Shown here: positions 1 to 8,754 of the stretch, piece by piece | How the letters are laid out: each line of letters begins with the position of its first letter | Position numbering within the stretch: the first letter of the stretch is position 1 | Source: JAXDBM01 sp963709485 | Lineage (GTDB): Bacteria; Desulfobacterota; Syntrophia; Syntrophales; Fen-1087 | DNA: 64,000 bases | Assembly: GCA_963709485.1 (NCBI GenBank) | Contig: CAVPWE010000001.1 | Location: 640,277 to 704,276, forward strand | Direction of reading: 5' to 3' | Position numbers and translations under genes: made by a program | Notes under the pieces: model-generated | Databases searched by the model: none | What the model was told of the DNA's origin: nothing | Seen by the model: only the letters and a program-made list of their open reading frames with translations

Positions 1-465
1 AACCGGGTCATCTCCATCATCGGCGCCCGGACGAAGACGCTGCTCATTCTGGAGGAGGAGATGAGGCGGGTCAGCGACCGGCTGATTGTCGCCACGGACG
101 ACGGCAGCTGCGGCTTTCACGGTTTTGTCAGCACGGTGCTGCAGAACCTGATTGACGCAGGCGAAAAGATCGACGAGGTCTTCGCCATCGGGCCGGTCCC
201 CATGATGAAGGTCATCGCCAACCTGACGCGGCCCTTCGGGATCAAAACCATTGTCAGCCTGAATCCGATCATGGTGGACGCGACGGGGATGTGCGGCGCC
301 TGCCGGGTTTCCGTCGGCGGGAAAACGAAGTTTACCTGTGTCGACGGACCCGAGTTCGACGGGCACCAGGTGGATTTCGATCTCCTGACGAGCCGGCTCA
401 GGATGTACTGCGAACAGGAGAGCGCGGCCTACGAAAGGCTCAGGTGCGGACAGCATGGAAACTGA
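1..465 (+). CDS. NfnA/SudB-type FAD/NAD-binding subunit (5' partial)
   Basis: The reading frame is open from base 1, so the gene begins upstream of the window. The visible C-terminal part has the glycine-rich NAD-binding stretch (AIGPVPMMK) and, near the end, the MCGACRV segment followed by a further Cys (KFTCVDGPEFDGHQVDF) that is typical of the [2Fe-2S] domain of the dihydroorotate dehydrogenase electron-transfer/NfnA/SudB family. The family passes electrons between NAD(H), FAD and an iron-sulfur cluster. The stop overlaps the start of the next gene by 11 nt, so the two are translationally coupled as the pair NfnA-NfnB (ferredoxin:NADP transhydrogenase or sulfide dehydrogenase). Which of these reactions it catalyses cannot be read from the sequence. 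Confidence 0.88.
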   Translation, partial: NRVISIIGARTKTLLILEEEMRRVSDRLIVATDDGSCGFHGFVSTVLQNLIDAGEKIDEVFAIGPVPMMKVIANLTRPFGIKTIVSLNPIMVDATGMCGACRVSVGGKTKFTCVDGPEFDGHQVDFDLLTSRLRMYCEQESAAYERLRCGQHGN

Positions 466-1870
466 GGAAAAGAAGCCGAAACGCGAAAAGATCCCCCGGC
501 AGGCGATGCCGGAGCAGGATCCGGCCGTCCGGGTGAGGAATTTCGAGGAGGTTCCCCGGGGTTATTCGGAAGAGACGGCCATGACGGAGGCGAAGCGCTG
601 CATCCAGTGCAAGAAACCGGGATGCATCGCCGGTTGTCCGGTGGAGGTGCGCATTCCCGAGTTCATTCAGGCGATCGCCGCGGGAAAATTCATGGAAGCC
701 GCCCGCATCCTGAAAGAGACCAACAGTCTGCCGGCCGTCTGCGGGCGCGTCTGTCCCCAGGAGGAGCAGTGCGAACAGGTCTGCATTCTCGGCAAGAAGG
801 GCGATCCCGTGGCCATCGGGAGGCTGGAGCGCTTTGCCGCCGATTACGAACGGAAATCGGGCGAGATGACCATTCCGGCGCCGGCGCCCCCCAATGGAAA
901 GAAAATCGCCGTTGTCGGCGCAGGGCCTTCGGGTCTGACCATTGCCGGGGACCTGGTCAAGCTGGGTTATGACGTGACGATCTTCGAGGGCCTCCACAAG
1001 GCCGGCGGCGTCCTGGTGTACGGCATTCCGGAATTCCGCCTTCCCAAGGCGATCGTCGAGGCGGAAGTGGATTATCTGAAGAGACTGGGGGTGAAGATCG
1101 AGACCAATGCCGTCATCGGCAGAATTGCGACGGTGGACGACCTCTTTGCCGACGGCTTTGATGCCGTCTATATCGCCGTCGGTGCCGGCGCCCCTGTCTT
1201 CATGAACATTCCCGGGGAGAATCTGAGCGGCATCTACTCGGCCAACGAGTACCTGACGCGCTCCAACCTCATGAAGGCCTACCTTTTTCCGGAGTACGAC
1301 ACGCCCATTGTCCGCGGAAAAAACGTCGCCGTCGTCGGCGGCGGCAATGTGGCCATGGACTCGGTCCGGACCGCCCTGCGGCTGGGGGCGGAAAACGCCT
1401 ACATCATTTATCGCCGCACGGACGTGGAGATGCCGGCGCGGAGGGAAGAGGTCCATCATGCCCGGGAGGAGGGTGTGCAGTTCAGGCTGCTGACCAATCC
1501 GGTCGAATACCTTGGAAACCGGGAAGGCTGGGTCAAGGGCATGAAGTGCATCCGCATGGAGCTGGGCGAGCCCGACGCCTCCGGGCGGCGCAGCCCCGTG
1601 CCCGTCCGGGGATCCGAGTTTGTGATCGAAGTGGACACCGTCGTGGTGGCGGTCGGCACGATGGCCAACCCGATTGTCCCGGCGACGACACCCGGGCTGG
1701 AGACGAACCGCCGGGGTTATATCATCACCAGAGGGGCATCGGGCGAGACGACCCGTCCGGGCGTCTATGCCGGCGGCGACATCGTTACCGGTTCGGCCAC
1801 GGTGATCCTCGCCATGGGCGCGGGCAAGCAGGCCGCGCGGGCAATCCACGCGTACCTGTCCGCCACATAG
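455..1870 (+). CDS. NfnB/SudA-type glutamate synthase small-chain homologue
   Basis: 471 aa flavoprotein of the GltD/NfnB/SudA family. The N-terminal iron-sulfur region carries Cys49, 52, 57 and 61 (CIQC-KKPGC-IAGC) and Cys96, 100, 106 and 110. It is followed by the FAD Rossmann motif GAGPSGLTIAG and a second dinucleotide motif GGGNVAMDSVR for NADPH, and the family's C-terminal GGDIVTGSATV segment. With the preceding NfnA-like subunit it should form an electron-bifurcating NADH-dependent ferredoxin:NADP oxidoreductase, common in anaerobes for balancing NADH, NADPH and ferredoxin. A sulfide dehydrogenase role (SudAB) is the alternative. It is not a true glutamate synthase subunit: no large subunit is next to it. 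The ATG at 455 overlaps the upstream gene. Confidence 0.9.
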   Translation: METEEKKPKREKIPRQAMPEQDPAVRVRNFEEVPRGYSEETAMTEAKRCIQCKKPGCIAGCPVEVRIPEFIQAIAAGKFMEAARILKETNSLPAVCGRVCPQEEQCEQVCILGKKGDPVAIGRLERFAADYERKSGEMTIPAPAPPNGKKIAVVGAGPSGLTIAGDLVKLGYDVTIFEGLHKAGGVLVYGIPEFRLPKAIVEAEVDYLKRLGVKIETNAVIGRIATVDDLFADGFDAVYIAVGAGAPVFMNIPGENLSGIYSANEYLTRSNLMKAYLFPEYDTPIVRGKNVAVVGGGNVAMDSVRTALRLGAENAYIIYRRTDVEMPARREEVHHAREEGVQFRLLTNPVEYLGNREGWVKGMKCIRMELGEPDASGRRSPVPVRGSEFVIEVDTVVVAVGTMANPIVPATTPGLETNRRGYIITRGASGETTRPGVYAGGDIVTGSATVILAMGAGKQAARAIHAYLSAT

Positions 1871-2030
1871 CGGACGAGGGCTTTCCTCAAGCGGCCGGGA
1901 AGAGTGAACGTTCACGCCGTTTATGGGTTGCGTCCCGATCGCACGGCGCCGGGCGACCGGTGTGGTCGGAGACGTGCCCGATCGATCGGCAGGTTCCGTT
2001 CCATTCCGCCGCGGATGCGGCGCCAAAAAA

Positions 2031-2066
2031 GAGGGGCCGGCAAATACTTGCCGGCCCCTCTTTTTG
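2031..2066. terminator. Bidirectional intrinsic terminator
   Basis: A perfect 13-bp stem (2031-2043 with 2048-2060) closes a 4-nt loop. It is preceded by six A and followed by five T, so it works in both directions between the convergent nfnB (+) and atpB (-) genes. Confidence 0.93.
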
Positions 2067-2096
2067 ACGGCATTTTCCGTCAGGAACGGTTTCCTC

Positions 2097-2756
2097 TCAG
2101 TGTGCGGCCTCCATCGCCCCGGCAATGTACATCATGGAGAGCAGCATGAAAACCAGGGTCTGGATGACGCAGATCAGGAGCTTCAGGACCAGGATGGGCA
2201 GGGGCACCAGCAGCGGAACGAGCAGCAGGATGACGGCCAGCACGATGTGCCCGCCTTCGATGTTCCCGAACAGCCGGAAAGTCAGGGATACGGGCCTCGC
2301 GAGATGCCCGACAATTTCAATGGGCAGAATCAGGGGGGCCAGCCAGGGACTGGGGCCCACGAACTGCTTCAGGTATTTCCACCCGTGGATCCGGACGCCC
2401 ATGATGTGGGTCAGCACGAACACCATCAGGGCCATGCTGAGATTGGTGTTCAGGTTCGCCGTCGGCGATTCGAAGCCCGGAATGAGACCCAGAAGGTTTG
2501 AAACCAGGATGAAAAGGCCGATGGTTGCGATGAGGGGGAAGAACTTCATGCCGTGTTCCCCCATGGTGTCGATCAGGAGCTTGTGCATGCCGCTCACAAT
2601 GACCTCCATGACGTTCTGCGTTCCGCCGGGATTGATCTTCAGGGCGCGGGTGGCCAGAACGGACAGGAGAATCAGAAACAGCATGACCAGCCATGTATAA
2701 CTCACGTGGGTGGGAATGCCGGGAAAGGCAAGCTGCAAAAAGGACAGGGCGTGCAT
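2097..2756 (-). CDS. atpB: F0F1 ATP synthase subunit a
   Basis: 219 aa integral membrane protein. It holds the subunit a hallmarks: a polar helix with the family's essential Arg (RPVSLTFRLFGNIEGGHIV) and a C-terminal helix with Gln (LLICVIQTLVFMLLSMMYI). Subunit a forms the ion half-channels against the c-ring. It is the last gene of a minus-strand atpZ-atpI-atpB run, 3 nt after atpI, and is followed by the bidirectional terminator. The c subunit gene usually adjacent to atpB is not here; it lies at 8755 on the opposite strand. Subunits b, delta and the F1 genes are not in the window. Confidence 0.95.
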   Translation of the reverse strand: MHALSFLQLAFPGIPTHVSYTWLVMLFLILLSVLATRALKINPGGTQNVMEVIVSGMHKLLIDTMGEHGMKFFPLIATIGLFILVSNLLGLIPGFESPTANLNTNLSMALMVFVLTHIMGVRIHGWKYLKQFVGPSPWLAPLILPIEIVGHLARPVSLTFRLFGNIEGGHIVLAVILLLVPLLVPLPILVLKLLICVIQTLVFMLLSMMYIAGAMEAAH

Positions 2757-2759
2757 ATT

Positions 2760-3155
2760 CTATTTAACCTCCTCAATAATGTTTTTTTTTGACAGATTGA
2801 TCAAAAGGGTCAGGACGATGTTGATCACCACGATGGACAGCCCGATCAGCAGGCCCATCACATCGGCAACCGTCCGGGTGATGATGAAGAAGATGATGAC
2901 GGCGGATACGAAGAAGCGGATGTAGTAGCGGAACATCACGGCCGCTTTCGCCCGCCCGGTCAGGTTTCCGAAAACGACGCGGAGGTCCCGCTTCAGCCAG
3001 AAGAAATTGACGATGCTGATGAGGCCGCCCAGCAAAACGCCGAGCGTGAACGGGGCCGGCATGAAGATCAAGCTGATCAAAACGAAGAGCGCCAGGATCG
3101 CCCAGTTGAGTTTTTCAAGCTTTTGCTGGAGGGGGTCTTTTTCGATGGGGTTCAC
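2760..3155 (-). CDS. ATP synthase I-chain-like membrane protein (AtpI family)
   Basis: 131 aa with four predicted membrane segments (about residues 18-35, 38-52, 75-95 and 99-121). It matches the ATP synthase I chain family (PF03899 type), which assists assembly of the c-ring and is usually encoded just before atpB, as here. Its start lies inside the upstream atpZ gene (41-nt overlap), pointing to coupled translation. The family assignment comes from size, topology and position; individual residues are poorly conserved. Confidence 0.8.
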   Translation of the reverse strand: MNPIEKDPLQQKLEKLNWAILALFVLISLIFMPAPFTLGVLLGGLISIVNFFWLKRDLRVVFGNLTGRAKAAVMFRYYIRFFVSAVIIFFIITRTVADVMGLLIGLSIVVINIVLTLLINLSKKNIIEEVK

Positions 3156-3420
3156 TCTTCAGGCTCTTGATGACCGGTTCTTCGTCCTTAAAGCTCCGCT
3201 GGATCATGCTGTAGATGTTCTTGAAGCCCGCAACCACGCCAATGGCAAGAAAAATGATCGTGAAATAGGGAACGGTCCCCAGTTTCCTGTCCAGCCAGTT
3301 GCCGACATACAGACATCCAAAGATCGCCAGCACCATGGCAATGCCGATGCTGCTGGCATAACCCATCTGGAGGAGCGTCTTTCTGTCCAGTTTGTCCATT
3401 ACCGCCGCGGCCTTTAGCAT
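3115..3420 (-). CDS. AtpZ-like ATP synthase accessory protein
   Basis: 101 aa with two membrane helices (about residues 19-40 and 49-70) separated by GNWLDRKLG, the short loop typical of the AtpZ/AtpI family (PF09527, often noted as a putative Ca2+/Mg2+ transporter). The family helps c-ring assembly. First gene of the atpZ-atpI-atpB group. A second ATG (codon 8, at 3399) gives the more usual start MDKLDRKTLLQ and has an AAAGG sequence before it, so 3399 may be the real start. The spacing to fcl upstream is 72 nt, so a separate promoter is possible but I see no clear one. Confidence 0.78.
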   Translation of the reverse strand: MLKAAAVMDKLDRKTLLQMGYASSIGIAMVLAIFGCLYVGNWLDRKLGTVPYFTIIFLAIGVVAGFKNIYSMIQRSFKDEEPVIKSLKSEPHRKRPPPAKA

Positions 3421-3492
3421 GAACCGGAAGGGAAGTCAACAAAAAACATGCCCGGTCATGATTAAATAAAAGACAACATTTTCAATTATTTA

Positions 3493-4419
3493 TCATCGAT
3501 TGGCGCGATACCAGTCGATGGTTTTTTTCAATCCGTCCCGAAAGCCTGTTTTCGCCCGGAAGCCGAACTCCCGAAAGGCCCGGCCGGTATCCAGCATCCG
3601 CCGCGGCTGGCCGTCCGGTTTTGTCGCGTCCCAGGTAATTTTACCCTGAAACCCGGTCAGTTCGGCGATCAGCGTGACCAGATCGCGGATGGAGATCTCA
3701 AAGCCCGGGCCGATGTTGACGGGATCGCTTTTGTCAAAGGTTTCCGTTGCGAGGACGATGGCCTCGGCGGCATCTTCCACGTAAAAAAATTCCCTCGTGG
3801 CGTTGCCCGTCCCCCAGACGACGATCTCTTCCTCCCGGCGGTCGATGGCGTCCACGCATTTCTTGATGAGCGCCGGGATCACGTGCGACGACCGGGGATC
3901 GAAGTTGTCGCCGGGACCGTACAGGTTGACGGGGAGAAGGAAGATCGCGTTGAACCCGTACTGCTGCCGGTAAGCCTGTGACTGCACCAGCATCATCTTC
4001 TTTGCCAGGCCGTAGGGGGCGTTCGTTTCTTCCGGGTATCCGTTCCAGAGATCCTCTTCCCGGAAGGGCACGGGCGTAAATTTCGGATAGGCGCAGATCG
4101 TGCCGATGGCGACAAATTTCTCGATCCCGCGGAGGTATCCTTCATGGATGAGCTGAACGCCCATCATGAGGTTGTCGTAGAAGAGCGACGCGGGGTTTTC
4201 CTGGTTGAAGCCGATGCCGCCGACCCTGGCGGCCAGATGGACCAGGATGTCCGGCCGGGCGTCGTCGTAAAGCCGCTTTACGCTTTCCCGGTCGACGAGA
4301 TTGTATTCGGGCAGGTCTCCGACCTGAATGTTCGCAAACCCCCGTTCCCGGAATTTCCGGATGAGATGCTTTCCGAGAAAACCCTTGCCCCCGGTGATCG
4401 TCAGTCTCTTGTTTTTCAT
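3493..4419 (-). CDS. fcl: GDP-L-fucose synthase
   Basis: 308 aa extended short-chain dehydrogenase. It has the NADP-binding GGKGFLGKHL motif near the N-terminus and the catalytic YGLAKK (Tyr-x3-Lys). The family epimerises and reduces GDP-4-keto-6-deoxymannose to GDP-L-fucose. It directly follows gmd, which makes its substrate. The frame extends upstream to 4479, but the added residues are encoded by a tandem 15-bp duplication and do not resemble the family, so the start at MKNKRLTITGG (4419) is preferred. The product feeds surface polysaccharide synthesis in the cytoplasm. Confidence 0.93.
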   Translation of the reverse strand: MKNKRLTITGGKGFLGKHLIRKFRERGFANIQVGDLPEYNLVDRESVKRLYDDARPDILVHLAARVGGIGFNQENPASLFYDNLMMGVQLIHEGYLRGIEKFVAIGTICAYPKFTPVPFREEDLWNGYPEETNAPYGLAKKMMLVQSQAYRQQYGFNAIFLLPVNLYGPGDNFDPRSSHVIPALIKKCVDAIDRREEEIVVWGTGNATREFFYVEDAAEAIVLATETFDKSDPVNIGPGFEISIRDLVTLIAELTGFQGKITWDATKPDGQPRRMLDTGRAFREFGFRAKTGFRDGLKKTIDWYRANR

Positions 4420-4447
4420 CGGCACTCTCTCAATCGGCACTCTCTCA
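4418..4447. repeat. Tandem 15-bp duplication at the fcl start
   Basis: Two identical copies of ATCGGCACTCTCTCA (4418-4432 and 4433-4447). On the minus strand they duplicate a weak GAGAGAG Shine-Dalgarno-like sequence just before the preferred fcl start. Confidence 0.9.
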
Positions 4448-4492
4448 AAGGTCCGCGCGATTTCTATCCGGTCCGCCATGATCCGGATCGTT

Positions 4493-5524
4493 TCAGATCA
4501 TCCGGTGATTGCCCGCGGAGGAGTAGCCGGCCTCGCAGAGCGTCTTCTCCTTGGAGGACATTTCCATATCCGCTGCGATCATCATGTCGATCAGCTGGTC
4601 GAACCCCACCCGGGGTTTCCATCCCAGCACCGTTTTCGCCTTGGAAGAATCTCCGAGGAGAACGTCGACCTCGGTGGGGCGGAAATACTTGGGATCGATG
4701 ACGACATATTTCTGATAGTCGAGATCCAGCTTCTGGAAGACCCTTTCCGCGAATTCACGGACCGAATGCGTCTCGCCGGTTGCGATGACGAAATCATCCG
4801 GCCGGTCCTGCTGGAGGATGAGCCACATGGCCTCGACGTAATCCCCGGCGAATCCCCAGTCCCGCTTCGCGTCGAGATTTCCCAGGTACAGCTTGTCCTG
4901 AAGGCCGAGTTTGATCCGGGTCGCCGCGCGGGTGATCTTGCGGGTGACGAAGGTTTCCCCCCGCCGCGGGGACTCGTGATTGAAGAGGATGCCATTGCAG
5001 GCGAAGAGCCCGTAGGCATCCCGGTAGTTCCGGACGACGTAGTAGGCATAGACCTTGGCGGCGGCATAGGGACTCCGGGGCTGGAAAGGCGTCCCCTCGC
5101 TCTGGGGCGGCGGGGCGGCGCCGAACATTTCGCTTGAGGAAGCCTGGTAGAACCGGGCTTTGACGCCGGTCTTGCGGATGGCTTCCAGCAGCCGCAGAGT
5201 TCCGAGGCCGGTGACGTCGCCGGTGTATTCGGGCATGTCGAAGCTGACCCGGACGTGGCTCTGGGCGCCCAGGTGGTAGATTTCGTCGGGTCGAATGTCG
5301 TGGAGCAGGTCCGTCAGCTGGCCCGACACGGAAAGGTCTCCGTAATGCAGATATATGCGCGCCTCCGGGTCATGGAGGTCCCGGTAGAGGTGATCGATCC
5401 GGTCGGTGTTGAAGGTGGAGGCCCGGCGGATGAGGCCGTGGACGGCATAGCCCTTTTCCAGCAGAAGCTCTGCGAGATAAGAGCCGTCCTGGCCCGTAAT
5501 GCCGGTGATGAGCGCTTTTTTCAT
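4493..5524 (-). CDS. gmd: GDP-mannose 4,6-dehydratase
   Basis: 343 aa. It starts with the NADP-binding TGITGQDGSYLAELL motif and has the catalytic YAAAKVYAYY (Tyr-x3-Lys) and the SSSEMFG segment. The enzyme converts GDP-mannose to GDP-4-keto-6-deoxymannose. An in-frame upstream extension to 5644 is rejected: the ATG at 5524 has AAAGGA 10 nt before it and gives the standard family N-terminus MKKALITG. Fcl follows on the same strand, so the two enzymes make GDP-fucose together. Confidence 0.95.
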   Translation of the reverse strand: MKKALITGITGQDGSYLAELLLEKGYAVHGLIRRASTFNTDRIDHLYRDLHDPEARIYLHYGDLSVSGQLTDLLHDIRPDEIYHLGAQSHVRVSFDMPEYTGDVTGLGTLRLLEAIRKTGVKARFYQASSSEMFGAAPPPQSEGTPFQPRSPYAAAKVYAYYVVRNYRDAYGLFACNGILFNHESPRRGETFVTRKITRAATRIKLGLQDKLYLGNLDAKRDWGFAGDYVEAMWLILQQDRPDDFVIATGETHSVREFAERVFQKLDLDYQKYVVIDPKYFRPTEVDVLLGDSSKAKTVLGWKPRVGFDQLIDMMIAADMEMSSKEKTLCEAGYSSAGNHRMI

Positions 5525-5651
5525 GAACGATAGATTCCTTTCTTGTGTGTCCTTGCCCGCGATGATGGCGGGCAGCGCTGTTTCGCGGTGATTCGAGGCG
5601 CTTCGCCGGGATATGCGGAAGCGCCGACGCCGCTTTCTCAGCATGCAACGT

Positions 5652-6662
5652 TTAGAGCCTATAATAATCCATGTACCAGGTCACGAAGTTTTTGATCCCT
5701 TCCTCGATGGGCGTCTTCGGTTTGAATCCGACATCGGCCGCCAGATCGTCCACATCGGCGCAGGTTTCCGGGACATCGCCCGGCTGCATGGGAAGAAAAA
5801 TCTTTCGGGCCTCTCTGCGGAGGTTCTTTTCCAGGATGTCGATGAAATGCAGCAGCTCCACGGGACGGTTGTTGCCGATGTTGTAGATCCGGTAGGGGGC
5901 AAAACTGGTGGCCGGATCGGGATGGTCGGCACGCCATTGGGGATCGGGCGCGGGGATTTTTTCCGCGACGAGGCACACCCCTTCGATGATGTCGTCGATG
6001 TAGGTGAAGTCCCGCTTCATGCGACCCTGATTGTAGACGTCGATCGGCTTTCCCTCCAGAATGGCTTTGGTGAAGAGAAACAGGGCCATGTCGGGCCGGC
6101 CCCAGGGTCCATAGACGGTAAAGAACCGCAAACCCGTGCAGGGCAGTCGGTAGAGGCTCGCGTAAGTGTGGGCCATCAGTTCGTTGGCTTTTTTCGTGGC
6201 CGCATAGAGGCTCAGGGGGTGGTCGACGTTGCCGTGTACCGAAAAGGGCATCCGGGTATTGGCGCCGTAAACGGAGCTGGACGAGGCAAAAACCAGATGC
6301 CGGACCGGATGCCTGCGGCAGCCCTCCAGCACGTTCAGAAAGCCTGTCAGATTGCTGTCGATATAAGCATGGGGATTGACGAGCGAGTAGCGGACGCCGG
6401 CCTGGGCCGCCAGGTGCACCACGAACGCGAACCTCTCCCTGTCGAAAAGAGAGGCCATGCCGTCACGGTCGGTGATGTCCATCCGGACAAACCGGAACCG
6501 CGGCCGGTTTTCCAGCAGGGCCAGGCGCGATCTCTTCAGGGTCACGTCGTAGTAGTCATTCAGATTGTCCACCCCCACGACGGCATGGCCCGATTCAAGG
6601 AGCCGGCGCGCCAGGTGATATCCGATGAAGCCGGCAGCGCCGGTAACGAGATAATTACTCAT
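5652..6662 (-). CDS. UDP-glucuronate 4-epimerase-like NAD-dependent epimerase
   Basis: 336 aa extended SDR. It has GAAGFIGYHLARRLLE near the start, the DNLNDYYDVTLK stretch typical of the UDP-glucuronate 4-epimerase (LspL/CapI) group, SSSSVYG and the catalytic YAATKKANE. It probably forms UDP-galacturonate for surface polysaccharide. The ATG at 6662 has GAGG nine bases upstream; the alternative ATG at 6677 overlaps the hemL stop. It lies between the heme genes and gmd, in the same orientation. Confidence 0.88.
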   Translation of the reverse strand: MSNYLVTGAAGFIGYHLARRLLESGHAVVGVDNLNDYYDVTLKRSRLALLENRPRFRFVRMDITDRDGMASLFDRERFAFVVHLAAQAGVRYSLVNPHAYIDSNLTGFLNVLEGCRRHPVRHLVFASSSSVYGANTRMPFSVHGNVDHPLSLYAATKKANELMAHTYASLYRLPCTGLRFFTVYGPWGRPDMALFLFTKAILEGKPIDVYNQGRMKRDFTYIDDIIEGVCLVAEKIPAPDPQWRADHPDPATSFAPYRIYNIGNNRPVELLHFIDILEKNLRREARKIFLPMQPGDVPETCADVDDLAADVGFKPKTPIEEGIKNFVTWYMDYYRL

Positions 6663-6673
6663 GGATGATGACC

Positions 6674-7957
6674 TCAAATGGCTTTCAGCGTTTCTTCACA
6701 GGCCGCGAGCGTTTTATCCAGGTCTTCTGCGGTGTGCGCGTGGGAGAGGAAGGTCGCCTCGAACTGCGAGGGGGCCAGGCTGACGCCACGGCTCAGCATC
6801 CCCCGGAAGTACCGGGCAAAGCGTTCCGTGTCGCTGCCGGCGGCGGAGCTGAAATCGAACACTTCCCGGTCGGTGAAGAACAGCGTGAACATGGAGCCGG
6901 CCCGGTTCAGCCTGCAGGGGATGCCTTTCTTTTCAAACAGGACCCTCATTTCTTCACAGAGGTGGAACGTCCGGCGATCGAGCATTTCGTAAGCCTCGAG
7001 GTTGTCTTTGAGAATGCTCAGGGTGGCGATGCCGGCCGCCATGGCCAGGGGGTTCCCCGAGAGCGTGCCCGCCTGGTAGACCGGCCCGGAAGGCGCAAGC
7101 TGCTCCATGATCTCTCTCCTGCCTCCGAAGGCCCCGACGGGCAGTCCGCCGCCGATGATCTTGCCCAGGCAGGTGAGGTCCGGCTCGATGCGGGCGAGAT
7201 TCTGGCAGCCGCCGTAGGTCAGACGGAAACCGGTGATCACTTCGTCGAAGATCAGCAGGATCCCATGCCGGCTCGCGATCTCTCTCAGCCCTTCCAGGAA
7301 TCCGGGCCGGGGCGGCACAACTCCCATGTTCCCGGCAACGGGCTCGACGATGATGGCGGCGAGATCCGGGCCGTGTACATCCACGGCCGCCCGCACGGCT
7401 TCGGTGTTGTTGAAGGGGATGGTGACCGTCAGTTCGGCAAGGGGTTGCGGCACGCCCGGACTTCCCGGAATTCCCAGCGTTGCGACACCGGAGCCCGCCT
7501 TGACCAGCAGGGAATCGGCATGGCCGTGGTAGCAGCCCTCGAATTTGATGATCCTGTTTCTGCCGGTGTATCCCCGCGCCAGGCGGATGGCGCTCATGAC
7601 GGCCTCCGTTCCGGAACTGACCAGACGGACCATGTCCATGGCGGGAAAAGCCCCGGTGAGCATTTCCGCCATGACGATCTCCATCTCCGTGGGCGCCCCG
7701 TAACTCGTGCCCCGGCGGGCGGCCCCGCAGATCGCCTCGATCACAAGAGGGTGGCCGTGCCCGAGGATCATGGGTCCCCAGGACATCACGTAATCCACGT
7801 ATTCCAGGTTGTCCGCGTCAACAATGCGGGAGCCCCGCGCCTCGCGGATAAACAGGGGGGTTGCCCCCACGGAACGGAATGCCCGGACGGGGCTGTTCAC
7901 GCCCCCGGGAATGACGCCCTTCGCCTGTTCAAAAAGTCTTTCCGATGCGGCGCCCAT
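6674..7957 (-). CDS. hemL: Glutamate-1-semialdehyde 2,1-aminomutase
   Basis: 427 aa class III PLP enzyme. It has the HemL signatures: N-terminal GGVNSPVRAF, GTEAVMSAIRLARGYTGR, FDEVITGFR and the PLP-lysine segment GKIIGGGLPVGAFGG. It makes 5-aminolevulinate in the C5 tetrapyrrole pathway. Its start directly abuts the stop of the ahbB-like gene, so both are co-translated, fitting a siroheme-dependent (alternative) heme pathway. Confidence 0.96.
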   Translation of the reverse strand: MGAASERLFEQAKGVIPGGVNSPVRAFRSVGATPLFIREARGSRIVDADNLEYVDYVMSWGPMILGHGHPLVIEAICGAARRGTSYGAPTEMEIVMAEMLTGAFPAMDMVRLVSSGTEAVMSAIRLARGYTGRNRIIKFEGCYHGHADSLLVKAGSGVATLGIPGSPGVPQPLAELTVTIPFNNTEAVRAAVDVHGPDLAAIIVEPVAGNMGVVPPRPGFLEGLREIASRHGILLIFDEVITGFRLTYGGCQNLARIEPDLTCLGKIIGGGLPVGAFGGRREIMEQLAPSGPVYQAGTLSGNPLAMAAGIATLSILKDNLEAYEMLDRRTFHLCEEMRVLFEKKGIPCRLNRAGSMFTLFFTDREVFDFSSAAGSDTERFARYFRGMLSRGVSLAPSQFEATFLSHAHTAEDLDKTLAACEETLKAI

Positions 7958-8422
7958 TCAATAATACACCATGCTGGTTTTCTTGAACTCCTCCTCGCTG
8001 GCGAGGGCCAGATAGTCCGTCAGTCCGGCCGCTGTGGAGATCTTCCGGAGCAGCCGGTCTTCCTCCCGCGGGCTGCGGAGATGGATCATGCTGAACAGGT
8101 TGTACCTGTCCGCAAAGGCCGGCGTTCGCTGATAGCAGTGCGTGACTTCGGGGAAGGCGGCCAGAATTCGTCCGACCGCTTCGCAGCGGTCTTCCGGGAC
8201 GGCCCAGAGAACCATCGTGTTCCGGGTGAAACCGGCCCTCTGGTGGCGAACGACCGCACCGATCTTCCGAATGATGCCCCGCCGCAGCATATGGCCGATG
8301 CCGTCCAGGATTTCCCGTTCCGGAATGCCCGTTTCCTGTGCGATCCACCGATAGGGGTATTCGGCAAAACCGATGTCCCCCTGGGTATACCGGACGATCG
8401 TCTGTTCCTGTCTGGTCAGCAT
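7958..8422 (-). CDS. AhbB-like siroheme decarboxylase (Lrp/AsnC fold)
   Basis: 154 aa from the ATG at 8422; the frame continues to a GTG at 8467. It has an AsnC-type helix-turn-helix (IAQETGIPEREILDGIGHMLRRGIIRKIGAV) and the HQRAGFTRN and NLFSMIH segments found in the AhbA/AhbB siroheme decarboxylases. In sulfate reducers and archaea these proteins remove carboxylates from siroheme on the way to heme. The gene abuts hemL, which supports an enzyme rather than a transcription regulator. Whether it is the A or B subunit is not certain. Confidence 0.8.
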   Translation of the reverse strand: MLTRQEQTIVRYTQGDIGFAEYPYRWIAQETGIPEREILDGIGHMLRRGIIRKIGAVVRHQRAGFTRNTMVLWAVPEDRCEAVGRILAAFPEVTHCYQRTPAFADRYNLFSMIHLRSPREEDRLLRKISTAAGLTDYLALASEEEFKKTSMVYY

Positions 8423-8523
8423 GGCTGTCAATGGCGCTGCCGGTGTGCTCCGTCTCTTTTTTTGCACGTTTTTTTCTGACCCGCCCTATAGCACATATCG
8501 ATGCTGCGCTGCCAAATTATTTC

Positions 8524-8552
8524 TTGACAAGCCCTGTCTTTGGAGATAGTTA
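8524..8552 (+). promoter_or_regulatory. Putative sigma-70 promoter for atpE
   Basis: TTGACA (8524-8529), 17-bp spacer, TAGTTA (8547-8552). It points into an unusually long leader of about 195 nt before atpE. Confidence 0.6.
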
Positions 8553-8754
8553 AAACCTGCTTTTTATACGATAATCGGGTTGTCGGTGATGCAGATTGAT
8601 GGGGAGGTTCCCTGCATGCACTGAAGGACGCGGGGCGCCCGTCAATGTCTGCGCAATCGCAGGAAGGGGGGTGAGAAAGGCGAATCTGAAGCGGTTGGTC
8701 AAATCTTTAAAATCTCATGAGTAAAAAATCAAGAAAGGATGGTTAAAACGAATT
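8553..8754 (+). other. Long structured 5' leader of atpE
   Basis: About 200 nt without a gene between the predicted promoter and atpE. It contains small inverted repeats: ATGCAG...CTGCAT (about 8588-8618) and CTGCG-CAAT-CGCAG (near 8649-8662). I recognise no known riboswitch. A purine-rich AAGAAAGGATGG lies before atpE. Confidence 0.4.

Noticed and set aside
455..1870. True glutamate synthase small subunit
   Set aside because: No large GltB subunit nearby, and the adjacent NfnA-like gene points to the Nfn/Sud complex.
440..2125. Long open frame antisense to the NfnB-like gene
   Set aside because: Shadow of a conserved gene; it also spans the bidirectional terminator.
6665..8479. 604-codon plus-strand frame over hemL and the ahbB-like gene
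   Set aside because: Compositional shadow; both minus-strand genes have complete family motifs.
8553..8754. Cobalamin, c-di-GMP or fluoride riboswitch before atpE
   Set aside because: None of the conserved sequence elements of these classes is visible; kept only as an unclassified leader.
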